A stretch of 64,000 nt of DNA. It comes from Paraflavitalea devenefica. Its GTDB lineage: Bacteria; Bacteroidota; Bacteroidia; Chitinophagales; Chitinophagaceae. Position 1 is the first letter of the stretch; every line of letters starts with the position of its first letter. This document shows positions 25,405 through 35,565 of the stretch, piece by piece. Under the pieces are notes generated by a model. That model worked only from the letters and a program-made list of their open reading frames with translations. It was not told the origin of the DNA and ran no database searches. Position numbers and translations under genes: made by a program. The DNA lies in the NCBI RefSeq assembly GCF_011759375.1, contig NZ_JAARML010000002.1, forward strand, positions 2,232,001-2,296,000, written 5' to 3'.

Positions 25405-26421
25405 ATGGACGATGTATATAAACAGATCTATGAAATGGAGGGCGTGAACAGCCTGTCGAAGCATGAACAGTTGGTGAACGGCATCCTGAGCGCTATCCAG
25501 AATAAAACACTGGCGCAGGGCGATATGCTCCCCTCGGTCAATAACCTGATCAATGAATTTGGTTTTGCCCGCGAAACCATTGCCAAAGCCTATAAGGACC
25601 TGGTAAAACGCGGTATTGTAGAGTCTAAGAACAGGGTAGGGTTCTTCGTTTCCAACAATAATGTAAAACAGCACCTGCGGGTGGCCCTGGTACTCTTTGC
25701 TTTTGATGCCTTCCAGGAAACCTTCTACAAAGTGTTCAGGTCCAAACTGGGCAAGGGCGTTCATATAGACGTTTTCTTTCACCACAACAATATTGACGTG
25801 CTGGAAAGCACGATCCAAAGCATTCGTGGCCGCTATGGCATGTATGTGGTGGCGCCTATTCCCCATCACCGCACCGCTGCTATCCTGGAAACACTGCCCA
25901 TGGATATGTTCCTTATGATTGACCGGTTTGAGAAGGTCCCGGGCGATCATGCTTATGTGGCCCAGGAGTTTAAAGAGTCTTCCTACCGGGTATTTGCAGA
26001 ACTGAGTGATACTATCAAGCAGTATGATAAAATGGTCTACTACCACCGGCCTGCCGCTGATACACCGATCGAGATACTGCAGGCTTTCAAAACCTTTGTA
26101 AAGGATTATAAAATAAAGCATGAAATAAAGGCTGAGTATGTTCCCGGCACACTGGAGAAGGGGAAAGTGTATTTTACCATCAATAATACTGAGCTGTGGA
26201 TGATGCTGAAGGATTGTAAGCTCATGAAGCTGAAACCCGGAAAAGATGTGGGTATCCTTTCGCACAATGATGAAGTGGTAAAAGAGATCATCTTTGATGG
26301 TATTACCACTTATTCTGCCGATTTTAAAGTAATGGCGGAAAAAGCGGCTGAGTTTGTGCTCAAACGAAAGATGATCCAGGAAATAATCCCTACCGTGTTA
26401 ATCAGGCGCAAGTCGCTATGA
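25405..26421 (+). CDS. GntR-family transcriptional regulator with LacI-like sensor domain
   Basis: A 338-residue regulator. Residues about 15-82 are a GntR winged helix (LVNGILSAIQNKTLAQGDMLPSVNNLINEFGFARETIAKAYKDLVKRGIVESKNRVGFFV). The rest resembles a periplasmic-binding/LacI-type sugar-sensing domain (RVALVLFAFDAFQETFYKVFRSKLG ... GMYVVAPIPHHRTAAILETLP ... KDVGILSHNDEVVKEIIFDGITTYSADF). GntR proteins of this layout control sugar-use genes in Bacteroidota. It is the first gene of an operon with the symporter (14 bases downstream) and the alpha-galactosidase-like gene, and probably responds to the sugar released by this locus. Confidence 0.9.
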   Translation: MDDVYKQIYEMEGVNSLSKHEQLVNGILSAIQNKTLAQGDMLPSVNNLINEFGFARETIAKAYKDLVKRGIVESKNRVGFFVSNNNVKQHLRVALVLFAFDAFQETFYKVFRSKLGKGVHIDVFFHHNNIDVLESTIQSIRGRYGMYVVAPIPHHRTAAILETLPMDMFLMIDRFEKVPGDHAYVAQEFKESSYRVFAELSDTIKQYDKMVYYHRPAADTPIEILQAFKTFVKDYKIKHEIKAEYVPGTLEKGKVYFTINNTELWMMLKDCKLMKLKPGKDVGILSHNDEVVKEIIFDGITTYSADFKVMAEKAAEFVLKRKMIQEIIPTVLIRRKSL

Positions 26422-26435
26422 TGATCTGATACACC

Positions 26436-28025
26436 ATGAACCTGACAGGATTTATCTGCTTTTTATTGTTTCTGGCCATCGTTGCTGCCATTGCTATTAT
26501 TAAGACCAGGAAGATGCGCCTCAACACGACTGTTGCTTATTTTATGGGCAACAGATCGCTGGGCTTCTGGATGGTGGGCGCCTCCCTTTTTCTAACCAAC
26601 CTCAGCAGCAACCAGTTTGTAGGTGAGAATGAATTTGTATATACCAATGATATGACGGTAATGGCCTGGGGCATGAGTTCCATACTGGCCATGCTTCTTG
26701 TGGCGGAATTCTTTTTACCCATCTACCTCAAAATGGGGGCCGTTACCACACCTGATTTTCTGGAGCATCGTTTTGGCCCCGGCCTGAAGAAGATTGTCTC
26801 CTTCATCTTCCTGGCGAATTATCTCGTAACGCTCATCCCCACTATATTGTATGGCAGCGCTGTGGCGCTCAATGGCATCTTTCATATTGATGAAGCGCTG
26901 GGCATCAGTTATTTTTCTGCCATCTGGTTGCTGGTGGTCCTGGTGGGTGTTATCGGTGGATGCTACACCATACTGGGCGGGTTTAAAGCCATTACGGTTT
27001 CTGACCTGGTGCAGGGAGCGGGATTACTGGTAGGAGGGGTGGCCTTACTCTGGTTCAGTCTGCGTTACCTGGGCGATGGAAGCATATTGGGTGGCATTCA
27101 AAAAATAGGGGGATCAAAAAAAGAACACCTCAATGCCATCGGCGGGTCCAGCGACCCCATTCCATTCAGTACCTTGTTTACAGGCATGTTCCTGATCAAT
27201 CTCTACTACTGGGGCATGGAGCAATACATCATGCAGCAGGCGCTGGCCGCCAAAAGCCTGTCGCAGGGACAGAAAGGCATGTCGCTGGCCTGTGTGGGCA
27301 AACTGCTTGCTCCCTTGCTGCTGAATGTGCCCGGTCTTATTGCGGTGCATCTTTATCCCAACATCACCAATACGGCTACGGTGTTCCCCCGGCTGGTAGG
27401 TGATGTACTGCCACCTGTGGTGACTGGCTTTGTAGCAGCCATTGTATTTGGGGCAGCCATCAGTACATTCAATGCGGGGCTCAATAGCTCAGGCACTTTG
27501 TTTATTATGAACCTGTACAAACCCTGGCGAAAAGGAAATGCCAGTGACCGTGAACTGGTAAAGGCAGGCAGGATTTTCCAGGTAAGCACACTTATCCTCG
27601 CCATGTGCTTTTCTCCGTTCATACTCTTCTTTGAAGGCGGCTTTTATCACTATATCCAGAAGATATCCAGCTTCTTCAGCGTTCCTGTATTCACCGTTAT
27701 GATCGTAGGTTTCATGACGAAGCGGGTGCCGGAATCGGCAGCCAGGATAGGATTGTTGTTTTTCATTGTTACGTACACCCTGAGTCAGTTTGTGTTTGAT
27801 GTGGGGGTACATTACCTGCATGTGTCGGCCATTCTTTTTGTTATTACCGTGGTGCTCATGCTGGCCATCGGGAAGTGGAGACCCATGGCCATACCCTATA
27901 CCGAACGCAACTTGTCGGTCGTTGACCTGCAGCCCTGGCGCCACCGGTATTGGTTCTTTCTCCTGCTGATCGTGCTCATGGCAGGCGCCTTCATACTGTT
28001 TTCAAAAGCTGGTATCGCTCAATGA
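26436..28025 (+). CDS. Sodium:solute symporter (SSS family) for a sugar
   Basis: A 529-residue inner-membrane transporter with about 14 hydrophobic helices, matching the SSS (SGLT/PutP) family length. Features include MGNRSLGFWMVGASLFLTNLSSNQFVGENE in the first helices (the TNLSS region contributes to Na+ binding in SGLT-like proteins), GGCYTILGGFKAITVSDLVQG, and FGAAISTFNAGLNSSGTLFIMNLYKPW. It sits between a GntR regulator and a glycosidase in a polysaccharide utilisation locus, so it most likely imports a monosaccharide released from the glycan, with galactose or fucose as candidates. The exact substrate is inference. Confidence 0.9.
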   Translation: MNLTGFICFLLFLAIVAAIAIIKTRKMRLNTTVAYFMGNRSLGFWMVGASLFLTNLSSNQFVGENEFVYTNDMTVMAWGMSSILAMLLVAEFFLPIYLKMGAVTTPDFLEHRFGPGLKKIVSFIFLANYLVTLIPTILYGSAVALNGIFHIDEALGISYFSAIWLLVVLVGVIGGCYTILGGFKAITVSDLVQGAGLLVGGVALLWFSLRYLGDGSILGGIQKIGGSKKEHLNAIGGSSDPIPFSTLFTGMFLINLYYWGMEQYIMQQALAAKSLSQGQKGMSLACVGKLLAPLLLNVPGLIAVHLYPNITNTATVFPRLVGDVLPPVVTGFVAAIVFGAAISTFNAGLNSSGTLFIMNLYKPWRKGNASDRELVKAGRIFQVSTLILAMCFSPFILFFEGGFYHYIQKISSFFSVPVFTVMIVGFMTKRVPESAARIGLLFFIVTYTLSQFVFDVGVHYLHVSAILFVITVVLMLAIGKWRPMAIPYTERNLSVVDLQPWRHRYWFFLLLIVLMAGAFILFSKAGIAQ

Positions 28026-28062
28026 GCATAACAATCATAACCGCTGCGAATAAACTATAAAC

Positions 28063-30120
28063 ATGCAACTGAAACACTTAACCAATAGGAAGCCGGTAAC
28101 CTTTATGGCAGGCATTATACTCTTATGTGCCCTTCCTGCCTTTTGTATGGCCGGCACAACCGGAGGTAAAGACGGTATTATCGCTATTCCCTTTGGGAAA
28201 AAAGATACTATTCTGTATTATATGAATAGCGGGACTTACACTGTACTATTTAGCGGCAAACCGGTTATCAGAGAAGCTGCTGCTGTATATGGAGGAAATG
28301 TAACACTTGAAAGTACTGTCGATGCCCCGCGAAAATATTCAGTCGCTTCCATCAACGATGCCTGGGGAAAAGGAAAGTTGCATAGTATAGAGCAAATCCG
28401 GAATGATATGCGTATGCAGCAACTGTTTTACGTATACCCTGGTAAATCTTTCTTTTTTGTGCAGGTAAAAGTGTATGGAAAAAACGTGGCGGCAAACTTT
28501 ATTTCACCGATTTACCTTAGCGAGGTCATTGTAGAAGGTGCAGGGGATAAGCGTGGTCTGGCAGTGCCTTTCGATAATGATATGTGGGTACGTTATAATG
28601 CACGGCCATTGGGAAAAGACGGCTATATCAGCAGCGAAGTAACGGCCTTATACAACAATGATAATCATCAAGGGTTGATCATTGGTTCTGTAGAGCATAC
28701 TGTATGGAAATCCGGCATCATAGTGTCAGGCGGAAGTCAGCCGGGTCTCACTGCTGTTGGCGGGTTCTCCGACAGTGTGATCACCCACGACAAGATACCC
28801 CATGGTAAAGTGGCTATCAATGATACACTTTGTAGTTCGCCGAAGATAATGGTCGGCATGTTTTCCGATTGGAGGAACGGTATGGAAGAATATGCGCGGG
28901 CTAACAAACTGGCAGAACGGCCGGTTATTGCCCGGTGGAAGAAGGCCACCCCCATGGGATGGAACAGTTGGGGTGCTATACAAAATAAGATCAACCTTGA
29001 TAAGGCAAAAAGGGTAGTGGACTTCTTCAGCGATTCCTGTAAAGGTTTCCGCAATGCAGAGGGCTTCCTGTATGTTGACCTGGACTCTTACTGGGACAAT
29101 ATGATGAAGGGAGGGATAAACGGTGATGTAAGCGCCCTGCAGGAATTTGTACAGTATTGCCGGAGCAAAAACTTCAAGCCTGGGATATATTGGGCGCCTT
29201 TTACCGACTGGGGAAAGCATGACAGAAAAGTGGAGGGTTCTACTTCCTGGAATTATCCGGCAACTTGGACCCGTCAAAACGGGAAGGCGATGGATGTGGA
29301 CGGCGCTTTGGCCATGGACCCTACACATCCGGCTACCAGGGCGCGGATCGTAACCTACATCAACCGGTTTAAAGAATTGGGCTTTGAAATGATCAAAGTA
29401 GATTTCCTGGGTCATGCGGCTTTGGAAAGCGACCGGTTTTATGATCGGGCTGTAACCACCGGCATGCAGGCTTACAGAGCAGGGATGGAATTTTTAGACA
29501 GTGTGCTTGATAATAAGATGCTGGTGTATGCTGCCATTTCTCCTACCATGGCTACCGCCCGTTATGTACACATGCGCCGCATCGGCTGCGATGCTTTCAG
29601 TGCTATTGATAACACGGAATATACCCTCAACAGCACCGGTTATGGCTGGTGGCAAAGCAGTCTGTATGATTATATTGATGCAGACCATGTGGTGTTCAAT
29701 AAAGAAACAGCAGGTGCCAACAGGGCCCGGCTGGCTTCGGCCCTCGTTACCGGTACGCTGATCACTGGTGATGACTTCGCAACAACAGGTGCGTGGAGCG
29801 AAGCGGCACAACGCCTGTTACAGAACAAGGATTTACTAAGTGTGGTGAAAGACGGCCATAGCTTCCGGCCATTGGAAGCCAATACCGGTAACAGTGGCGT
29901 GGTGCTATTTATAAAGACCATCAAAGGTGCAACTTATCTTGCTGTATTTAACTACGGTAATACAGGACACAAATACACGATTTCTCCTGCCAGACTTGGA
30001 TTGAAAGGTTCACAATGGAAAGCAAAAGAGCTGTTTTCGCAGGTGTCGTCAACAATTACCGGCCATCTTGAGCTGCACATACCTGCTGCAGATGCAGTGA
30101 TATACAAGATAATACGATGA
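28063..30120 (+). CDS. Alpha-galactosidase-like glycoside hydrolase (clan GH-D, GH27/GH36 type)
   Basis: A 685-residue exported enzyme (signal peptide MQLKHLTNRKPVTFMAGIILLCALPAFCMAG). A beta-rich N-terminal domain of about 300 residues precedes the (beta/alpha)8 barrel, which opens with KKATPMGWNSWGAI, as in clan GH-D. Key pieces are GFLYVDLDSYWDNM, FKPGIYWAPFTDWG, ELGFEMIKVDFLGH (D447 fits the nucleophile of the KxD motif) and CDAFSAIDNTEY, which would supply the acid/base region. A C-terminal beta domain closes the protein. The barrel lacks the exact KYDYC and RSxxD motifs of classic GH27, so subfamily and sugar specificity are uncertain; alpha-galactoside or related cleavage is likely. 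It is third in the GntR operon. Confidence 0.85.
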   Translation: MQLKHLTNRKPVTFMAGIILLCALPAFCMAGTTGGKDGIIAIPFGKKDTILYYMNSGTYTVLFSGKPVIREAAAVYGGNVTLESTVDAPRKYSVASINDAWGKGKLHSIEQIRNDMRMQQLFYVYPGKSFFFVQVKVYGKNVAANFISPIYLSEVIVEGAGDKRGLAVPFDNDMWVRYNARPLGKDGYISSEVTALYNNDNHQGLIIGSVEHTVWKSGIIVSGGSQPGLTAVGGFSDSVITHDKIPHGKVAINDTLCSSPKIMVGMFSDWRNGMEEYARANKLAERPVIARWKKATPMGWNSWGAIQNKINLDKAKRVVDFFSDSCKGFRNAEGFLYVDLDSYWDNMMKGGINGDVSALQEFVQYCRSKNFKPGIYWAPFTDWGKHDRKVEGSTSWNYPATWTRQNGKAMDVDGALAMDPTHPATRARIVTYINRFKELGFEMIKVDFLGHAALESDRFYDRAVTTGMQAYRAGMEFLDSVLDNKMLVYAAISPTMATARYVHMRRIGCDAFSAIDNTEYTLNSTGYGWWQSSLYDYIDADHVVFNKETAGANRARLASALVTGTLITGDDFATTGAWSEAAQRLLQNKDLLSVVKDGHSFRPLEANTGNSGVVLFIKTIKGATYLAVFNYGNTGHKYTISPARLGLKGSQWKAKELFSQVSSTITGHLELHIPAADAVIYKIIR

Positions 30121-30171
30121 TTAAAGCTCCTTCTTTGGATCGTCCTGCAAGGGTGAAACCTTACACTCATT

Positions 30172-30235
30172 TGTCATTTCGAACCCTGCCATACGCTGCT
30201 GCACAGGCAGGAACTGTACAGGGTGAGAAATCTGT
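30172..30235. repeat. Interspersed palindromic element, TGTCATTTCGAA...GAGAAATCTG type
   Basis: The element begins TGTCATTTCGAACC and ends GGGTGAGAAATCTG. The ends are complementary (ACCCTG 30183-30188 with CAGGGT 30219-30224; ATTTCG with GAGAAAT-like). An inner hairpin CCTGCC / GGCAGG sits in the middle (30185-30190, 30206-30211). Elements with these ends are, from general experience, scattered in Bacteroidota intergenic regions; this copy count was not measured. Confidence 0.55.
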
Positions 30236-30279
30236 TATCGAAGCAAAGGAGCGGTTCAGACAATTTCCCCTAAAAATAT

Positions 30280-30309
30280 TTTGGCCCACTGAAAATAAAT
30301 CTATATTTG
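30280..30309 (+). promoter_or_regulatory. Promoter of the SusC-like gene
   Basis: TTTG at 30280-30283 and TATATTTG at 30302-30309 (18 bases between) match the Bacteroidota consensus. The expected start of transcription is near 30316, giving a leader of about 73 bases before the ATG at 30389. Confidence 0.75.
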
Positions 30310-30388
30310 TAGTAGTATAGTATAGGATAGTACAGATGGGCAATAAAAATGCTGTCTGTGCGTATTTGGAAAACTAACATTGCTTTTT

Positions 30389-33300
30389 ATGATTACAAGA
30401 TTTGCTTGCCGTGCAGGGCGACCGATCGCTCATCCACGCAACCCCGTCCTTTTCATTCCCACTGCTTTATGCCTGATCTTCCTGTTGCTATCTGTCAGTT
30501 CCCGGGCGCAGGAACCTGCCGGCACTCCCTTATCGGGTGTGGTGGTAGATAGTGCCAGCGCGCTACCTCTTACCGGCGTATCGGTAGTGATCAAAGGAAC
30601 GAAGCAGGGTACCAGTACCGATGCGAAGGGACACTTTTCATTGGACATTTCAGCCAACCAGGCCGTGCTGGAATTCTCTTTTGTAGGTTACAGGCCGAAA
30701 GAAGTGATTGCCAGCAAGGGACGCCCTGTAAGGGTAACGCTGGCGCTGAGCATTGACACCACCGGCGATGTGATCGTGGTGGCTTATGGCCGCCAGAAGA
30801 AACAAAGCATGGTGGCTTCTATTACGAGCATCAATCCCAAAGAATTGAGAGGGCCCACCAGCAACCTTACCACCATGCTGGCGGGAAGGATCTCCGGCGT
30901 GATCGCTTACCAGCAGAGTGGAGAGCCGGGCGCAGATAACGCTTCCTTCTTTATCCGTGGAGTAGGTACCTTTGGCGCCGGTAAGCGCGATCCCCTGATC
31001 CTCATTGATGGGATGGAGTCTTCCAATACCGATTTGGCGCGCCTGCAGCCCGATGATATTACCGGTTTCTCCGTATTGAAAGATGCTGCTGCTGCCTCCC
31101 TCTACGGAGCACGCGGCGCCAATGGAGTGATACTGGTAACTACGAAGCTGGGTACCGAAGGCAAAGCGAAATTCAATATACGGCTGGAGACGCCTGTTTC
31201 CACCAATACGCGCAATTTCAAATTTGCCGATAACATTACTTATATGAAGCTGGCCAATGAGGCGGTACTCACCAGGGATCCCCTTGGCGTATTGCCTTAT
31301 TCTCAAAATAAGATTGATCATACCGCTGCAGGCGATGATCCCTTGCAGTATCCCAACAACAACTGGATCAAAACACTGATCAAGGATTATACCGTTAACC
31401 AGAAAGCCAACATCAACGTGAGCGGCGGGGGTAAAACAGCCCAATATTATATTGCCGGCACGTACAATGTAGACAGGGGTATCCTGCGCACTGCCCCCGG
31501 CAGCAGCTTCAACAGCAATATCAAATTGAGCAATTACAGTGTACGTTCCAACGTCTCCATCAACATCACGCCTTCCACCAAAGCGATTGTAAGGACCTCC
31601 GGCCAGTTTGATGATTACAATGGTCCTATTGGTTACCGCGATGGCGATGGCAACTGGGTCAATGGCGGACGGGCAGTGTTCAACAGTGCAATATGGTCCA
31701 ACCCGGTCATGTTCCCTGCTTACTACCCGGCCAGCTATGCCCCCTTCCTCAATCATCCGTTGTTTGGCAATGCATTTATAGGGAATACTACTTCGCTGTA
31801 CAATAATCCTTTTGCCAGCATGGTATCAGGCTTTCAGCAGTACAACACCTCTACACTAAATGCACAGATTGAGCTGAGCCAGAACTTCAACTTTGTAACG
31901 CCTGGCCTTTCTGCCACGTTTATGGCCTATACCCAACGGTATTCTTTCTTCGACCTGAGCCGCCGGTACAATCCATTCTATTATACCTTGCTGCCCGATG
32001 CCAATGGTAAGCTCACCGTGCTCACCCCGCTGAATAAAGGGCAGGGCACAGAATACCTCAACTACAGCCAGGGCGATAAGATAGTGAATACGGTGACCTA
32101 TGGACAGTTGTCCGCCAATTACAGCCGCACGTTTGCCGACAAGCATGCCGTCAGCGGTATGTTGATCGGTATCATGCGTAACTTCCTGAATGCAAATGCA
32201 GGCGACCTTCAGTCTTCCCTGCCGCAAAGGAACCTCGGTCTGTCGGGCCGGTTTACGTATGGTTTTGACAGCCGCTACCTGGCCGAATTGAATTTTGGTT
32301 ATAATGGTTCTGAACGTTTCGCTGCCAACAACCGCTTTGGCTTTTTCCCTTCTGCAGGTTTGGGTTGGGTAGTATCCAATGAACCATTCTTTGAAAAGGC
32401 AAAAGATGTGGTGTCCAACCTGAAGTTCCGCTTTACCTATGGGTTGGTGGGTAATGACCAGATCGGTAATGTGAATGACCGCTTCTTCTACCTGTCGAAT
32501 GTATACCCCAACAATGATGGCCGCGGTTTCCATTGGGGTTCCAGTCAGAACTATTATGTGACCGGTTATTCCATCAACCGGTATGCGAATACAGCCATTA
32601 CCTGGGAGAAAGATGTAATGACCAATTATGGCATGGACCTTTCCTTTGCCAATGGTATCAATGTAACAGTAGATGCCTTTCATGCGGTGCGCTCCAATAT
32701 CCTGATGAATAGAAGTACCATCCCTTCCACGATGGGTCTTGAAGCCGGTGTACGCGCCAATGTGGGCAAGGCCTCCCGGAAAGGAGTGGATATCGCGGTT
32801 GATTATTCCAAGACTTTCAGAAAAAACTTGTGGATCCAGTTGCGCGGTAATATGACCTATGCCACCAGCAAACTGCTGATCAACGAAGAACCCAACTATC
32901 CCGATGAATTAAAATACCTGTCGCGCGTAGGCTTGTCGCTCAACCAGGCGTATGGCTTACTGGCCGAAAGATTATTTGTGGATGACATTGAGGCCGCAAA
33001 CTCTCCTGTACAAAGCTTTGGTGGCAATAAGCCAATGGGTGGTGATATTAAATACCGCGACATCAATGGCGATGGACAGATCACTGGTCTTGATATCGTG
33101 CCACTGGGGCATCCCACCAGTCCGGAAATTACCTATGGCTTTGGCTTCTCCATGGGGTATAAGTCTTTCGACTTAAGCGCCTTCTTCCAGGGCAATGCCA
33201 GGGTATCCTTCTTTATCAATCCATACAATATTTCTCCTTTTGTGCTCAATGGCGGTTCTCAGAATGGGTTGCTTACTGCTATTGCCGAAAGCCATTGGTC

Positions 33301-33610
33301 GGAAGAGAACCAGGACCTGCACGCTTTCTGGCCCAGGCTGGATGCGCGGTTCAATAACAACAACTCACAAACTTCCAACTGGTGGTTGCGCAACGGCGCT
33401 TTCATGCGGTTGAAAACGGTGGAGCTGGGTTATACACTGCCATCCAAATTCCTGCATCGCCTGCGTTTCTCCAATTTCAGGATCTATGCCAATGGACAAA
33501 ATCTTTTTGCCATCAGCAAATTCAAATTATGGGATCCTGAAATGGGTGGCAATGGCCTTGGTTATCCTGTACAGGCCGTGTACAACTTTGGTATCAACTT
33601 CGGATTTTAA
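30389..33610 (+). CDS. SusC/RagA-family TonB-dependent outer-membrane transporter
   Basis: A 1073-residue outer-membrane protein (start ATG 30389; an upstream TTG at 30380 adds three residues). A signal peptide ending near VSSRAQ is followed by a carboxypeptidase-D-like domain (LSGVVVDSASALPLTGVSVVIKGTKQG ... FSFVGYRPKEV), the TonB-dependent plug (GRQKKQSMVASITSINPKEL) and a barrel of about 22 strands. The SusC signature LKDAAAASLYGARGANGVILVTT is present near residue 210-235. With the SusD 18 bases downstream it imports oligosaccharides. The C-terminus ends in aromatic QAVYNFGINFGF, typical of outer-membrane barrels. Confidence 0.95.
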   Translation: MITRFACRAGRPIAHPRNPVLFIPTALCLIFLLLSVSSRAQEPAGTPLSGVVVDSASALPLTGVSVVIKGTKQGTSTDAKGHFSLDISANQAVLEFSFVGYRPKEVIASKGRPVRVTLALSIDTTGDVIVVAYGRQKKQSMVASITSINPKELRGPTSNLTTMLAGRISGVIAYQQSGEPGADNASFFIRGVGTFGAGKRDPLILIDGMESSNTDLARLQPDDITGFSVLKDAAAASLYGARGANGVILVTTKLGTEGKAKFNIRLETPVSTNTRNFKFADNITYMKLANEAVLTRDPLGVLPYSQNKIDHTAAGDDPLQYPNNNWIKTLIKDYTVNQKANINVSGGGKTAQYYIAGTYNVDRGILRTAPGSSFNSNIKLSNYSVRSNVSINITPSTKAIVRTSGQFDDYNGPIGYRDGDGNWVNGGRAVFNSAIWSNPVMFPAYYPASYAPFLNHPLFGNAFIGNTTSLYNNPFASMVSGFQQYNTSTLNAQIELSQNFNFVTPGLSATFMAYTQRYSFFDLSRRYNPFYYTLLPDANGKLTVLTPLNKGQGTEYLNYSQGDKIVNTVTYGQLSANYSRTFADKHAVSGMLIGIMRNFLNANAGDLQSSLPQRNLGLSGRFTYGFDSRYLAELNFGYNGSERFAANNRFGFFPSAGLGWVVSNEPFFEKAKDVVSNLKFRFTYGLVGNDQIGNVNDRFFYLSNVYPNNDGRGFHWGSSQNYYVTGYSINRYANTAITWEKDVMTNYGMDLSFANGINVTVDAFHAVRSNILMNRSTIPSTMGLEAGVRANVGKASRKGVDIAVDYSKTFRKNLWIQLRGNMTYATSKLLINEEPNYPDELKYLSRVGLSLNQAYGLLAERLFVDDIEAANSPVQSFGGNKPMGGDIKYRDINGDGQITGLDIVPLGHPTSPEITYGFGFSMGYKSFDLSAFFQGNARVSFFINPYNISPFVLNGGSQNGLLTAIAESHWSEENQDLHAFWPRLDARFNNNNSQTSNWWLRNGAFMRLKTVELGYTLPSKFLHRLRFSNFRIYANGQNLFAISKFKLWDPEMGGNGLGYPVQAVYNFGINFGF

Positions 33611-33628
33611 GCACTGAAACAAGAAACA

Positions 33629-35557
33629 ATGAAAGCAACTTATTATATACCAGCGCTGCTGTTGATCCTGTCAACTACAGCTTGTAAAAAGAACTTCTTA
33701 GATGTGGTGCCGGATAACGTGGCCACGCTTGATAACGCCTTTACCATGCGGTCGGAGGCGGAAAAATACCTGGCTACCTGTTATTCTTACCTGCCCAATG
33801 ATGGCGACCCCGTAAGCAATGTGGCCTATCAGGCAGGAGATGAGTTTTGGCTGGCTTATCCGCCTGCCAGTCTTACCGCCACCAACTGGAATATTGCCCG
33901 TGGCAACCAGAATGTGGTAAGGCCCTATGGCAATATCTGGGATGGCGACTATTTTGAAAATGTGGGATACGACAATATGTTTACGGGCATCCGTACCTGC
34001 AATACCTTCCTGGAGAATGTAGGCGATGTAAAGAAGATCCCCGACCTCACGATGGATGAAAGAACAAGGTGGCTGGGCGAGGTCATGTTCCTGAAAGCGT
34101 ATTATCATTTCCTGCTGCTGCGGCAATATGGCCCCATTCCCATCATGGACAAAAGCATTCCCATCAATGCACCGCTGGAGCAAACCAAGGTAAGGCGTGA
34201 AACAGTAGATTCTGTTGTGAATTATATTGCTAACCTGCTGGATGAAGCAGCCGCCAAATTGCCGGTTTCCCTGCTTACGCCTTCTACAGAACTGGGCCGT
34301 ATTACAAAGGCCATCGCGTTAAGCATAAAAACAAAAGTGTTGGTATTGGGCGCCAGTCCGCTGTTTAACGGTAACGCCGATTATATCAACTTTAAGGACA
34401 AGCAGGACCGGTTACTGATCAATACGACTTACAGTGCAGAAAAATGGCAGCGGGCTGCGGCAGCCGGTGCAGCAGCGATCAAAGCCTGTGAAGATGCCGG
34501 TATCTACCTGTATAAATTCATTAATACCACCGGGTTCTCCCTTACACCGGGAACGATTACTCAAATGAGCATACGCAATGCCGTTTGTGAAAAGTGGAAC
34601 CAGGAATGGATCTGGGCCAATTCCGAATCCTCTACCTGGCAGTTGCAGTATTCTTCCATGGCCCATATTGATCCAGCTAATTCGGGTAACTCCAGCATTT
34701 ATGGCACCCTGGGGCCCACCATGCAGGTAGTACGGCAGTTCTATACAAAAAATGGCGTACCCATTACAGAAGATAAAACATTGGACTTCTCCAACGCCAA
34801 TCAATTGAGAACAGCCTCCCATGACGAGCGCATTGATTTTGTGGAAGGGTACCAGACCGCCAGGGTCAATTATGACCGGGAGCCACGTTTTTATGCCGAC
34901 CTCGGTTTTGACGGCGGAAGATGGTATATGCAAAACAGCCCCAGCCGTACCGATGAAAATACCTGGAGCGCCCAATTGCGGTTAGGCCAGTTTGGCGCCG
35001 GGGTGGCCGTGACCATCACTACTTATTACCCCAAGAAAATGGTGAACTGGAAGTTTGCCTACCAAAGCAACAACAGCAGCCATATAGAAGATTATCCTTT
35101 GCCCACCATGCGCCTCGCCGATCTGTACCTGTTGTATGCAGAAGCATTGAATGAAGCGTCCGGACCTTCCGAAGACGTATACAAATACCTGAACCTCATC
35201 CGGGAGCGGGCGGGCCTGCCAACTGTTCAGCAGAGCTGGACCAATTATGCCATCGATCCCGGTGCTTACCTCACCAAAGAAGGTTTGCGTACGATCATTC
35301 GCAATGAGCGCAATATTGAATTGTCATTCGAAGGGCACCGGTTCTGGGACCTGCGCCGCTGGAAACTGGCCGGTCAATTACTCAACGGTAATGTTACCGG
35401 CTGGGACAGGAGCGGCACTGCCGACCGGCCCGACCTGTTTTATACGCCTACTACTTATTACAATATGCGTTTTGTAGTGCCCAGGGATTATTTGTGGCCC
35501 ATCCGGGAAAATAACCTCCCGGTCAATGAAAACCTGGTACAAAATCCGGGCTGGTGA
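33629..35557 (+). CDS. SusD/RagB-family glycan-binding lipoprotein
   Basis: A 642-residue surface lipoprotein with signal peptide and lipobox (LSTTAC, Cys near residue 19). SusD-type helical TPR core is seen: AEKYLATCYSYLPNDGD, LGEVMFLKAYYHFLLLRQYGPIPIMDKSIP, and the C-terminal RNERNIELSFEGHRFWDLRRWKLAGQLLNG signature with LRLADLYLLYAEALNEAS near residue 490. It caps the SusC barrel and binds the oligosaccharide. It forms a pair with the SusC 18 bases upstream. A palindromic repeat and a DUF4959-type lipoprotein gene follow. Confidence 0.95.
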   Translation: MKATYYIPALLLILSTTACKKNFLDVVPDNVATLDNAFTMRSEAEKYLATCYSYLPNDGDPVSNVAYQAGDEFWLAYPPASLTATNWNIARGNQNVVRPYGNIWDGDYFENVGYDNMFTGIRTCNTFLENVGDVKKIPDLTMDERTRWLGEVMFLKAYYHFLLLRQYGPIPIMDKSIPINAPLEQTKVRRETVDSVVNYIANLLDEAAAKLPVSLLTPSTELGRITKAIALSIKTKVLVLGASPLFNGNADYINFKDKQDRLLINTTYSAEKWQRAAAAGAAAIKACEDAGIYLYKFINTTGFSLTPGTITQMSIRNAVCEKWNQEWIWANSESSTWQLQYSSMAHIDPANSGNSSIYGTLGPTMQVVRQFYTKNGVPITEDKTLDFSNANQLRTASHDERIDFVEGYQTARVNYDREPRFYADLGFDGGRWYMQNSPSRTDENTWSAQLRLGQFGAGVAVTITTYYPKKMVNWKFAYQSNNSSHIEDYPLPTMRLADLYLLYAEALNEASGPSEDVYKYLNLIRERAGLPTVQQSWTNYAIDPGAYLTKEGLRTIIRNERNIELSFEGHRFWDLRRWKLAGQLLNGNVTGWDRSGTADRPDLFYTPTTYYNMRFVVPRDYLWPIRENNLPVNENLVQNPGW

Positions 35558-35565
35558 GTGTCATA

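Noticed and set aside
25384..26265. A 293-codon minus-strand open frame antisense to the GntR gene
   Set aside because: The plus-strand GntR protein has both helix-turn-helix and sensor domains; the antisense frame has none.
30650..31756. A 368-codon minus-strand open frame inside the SusC gene
   Set aside because: Shadow of SusC; the plus-strand gene has full domain content.
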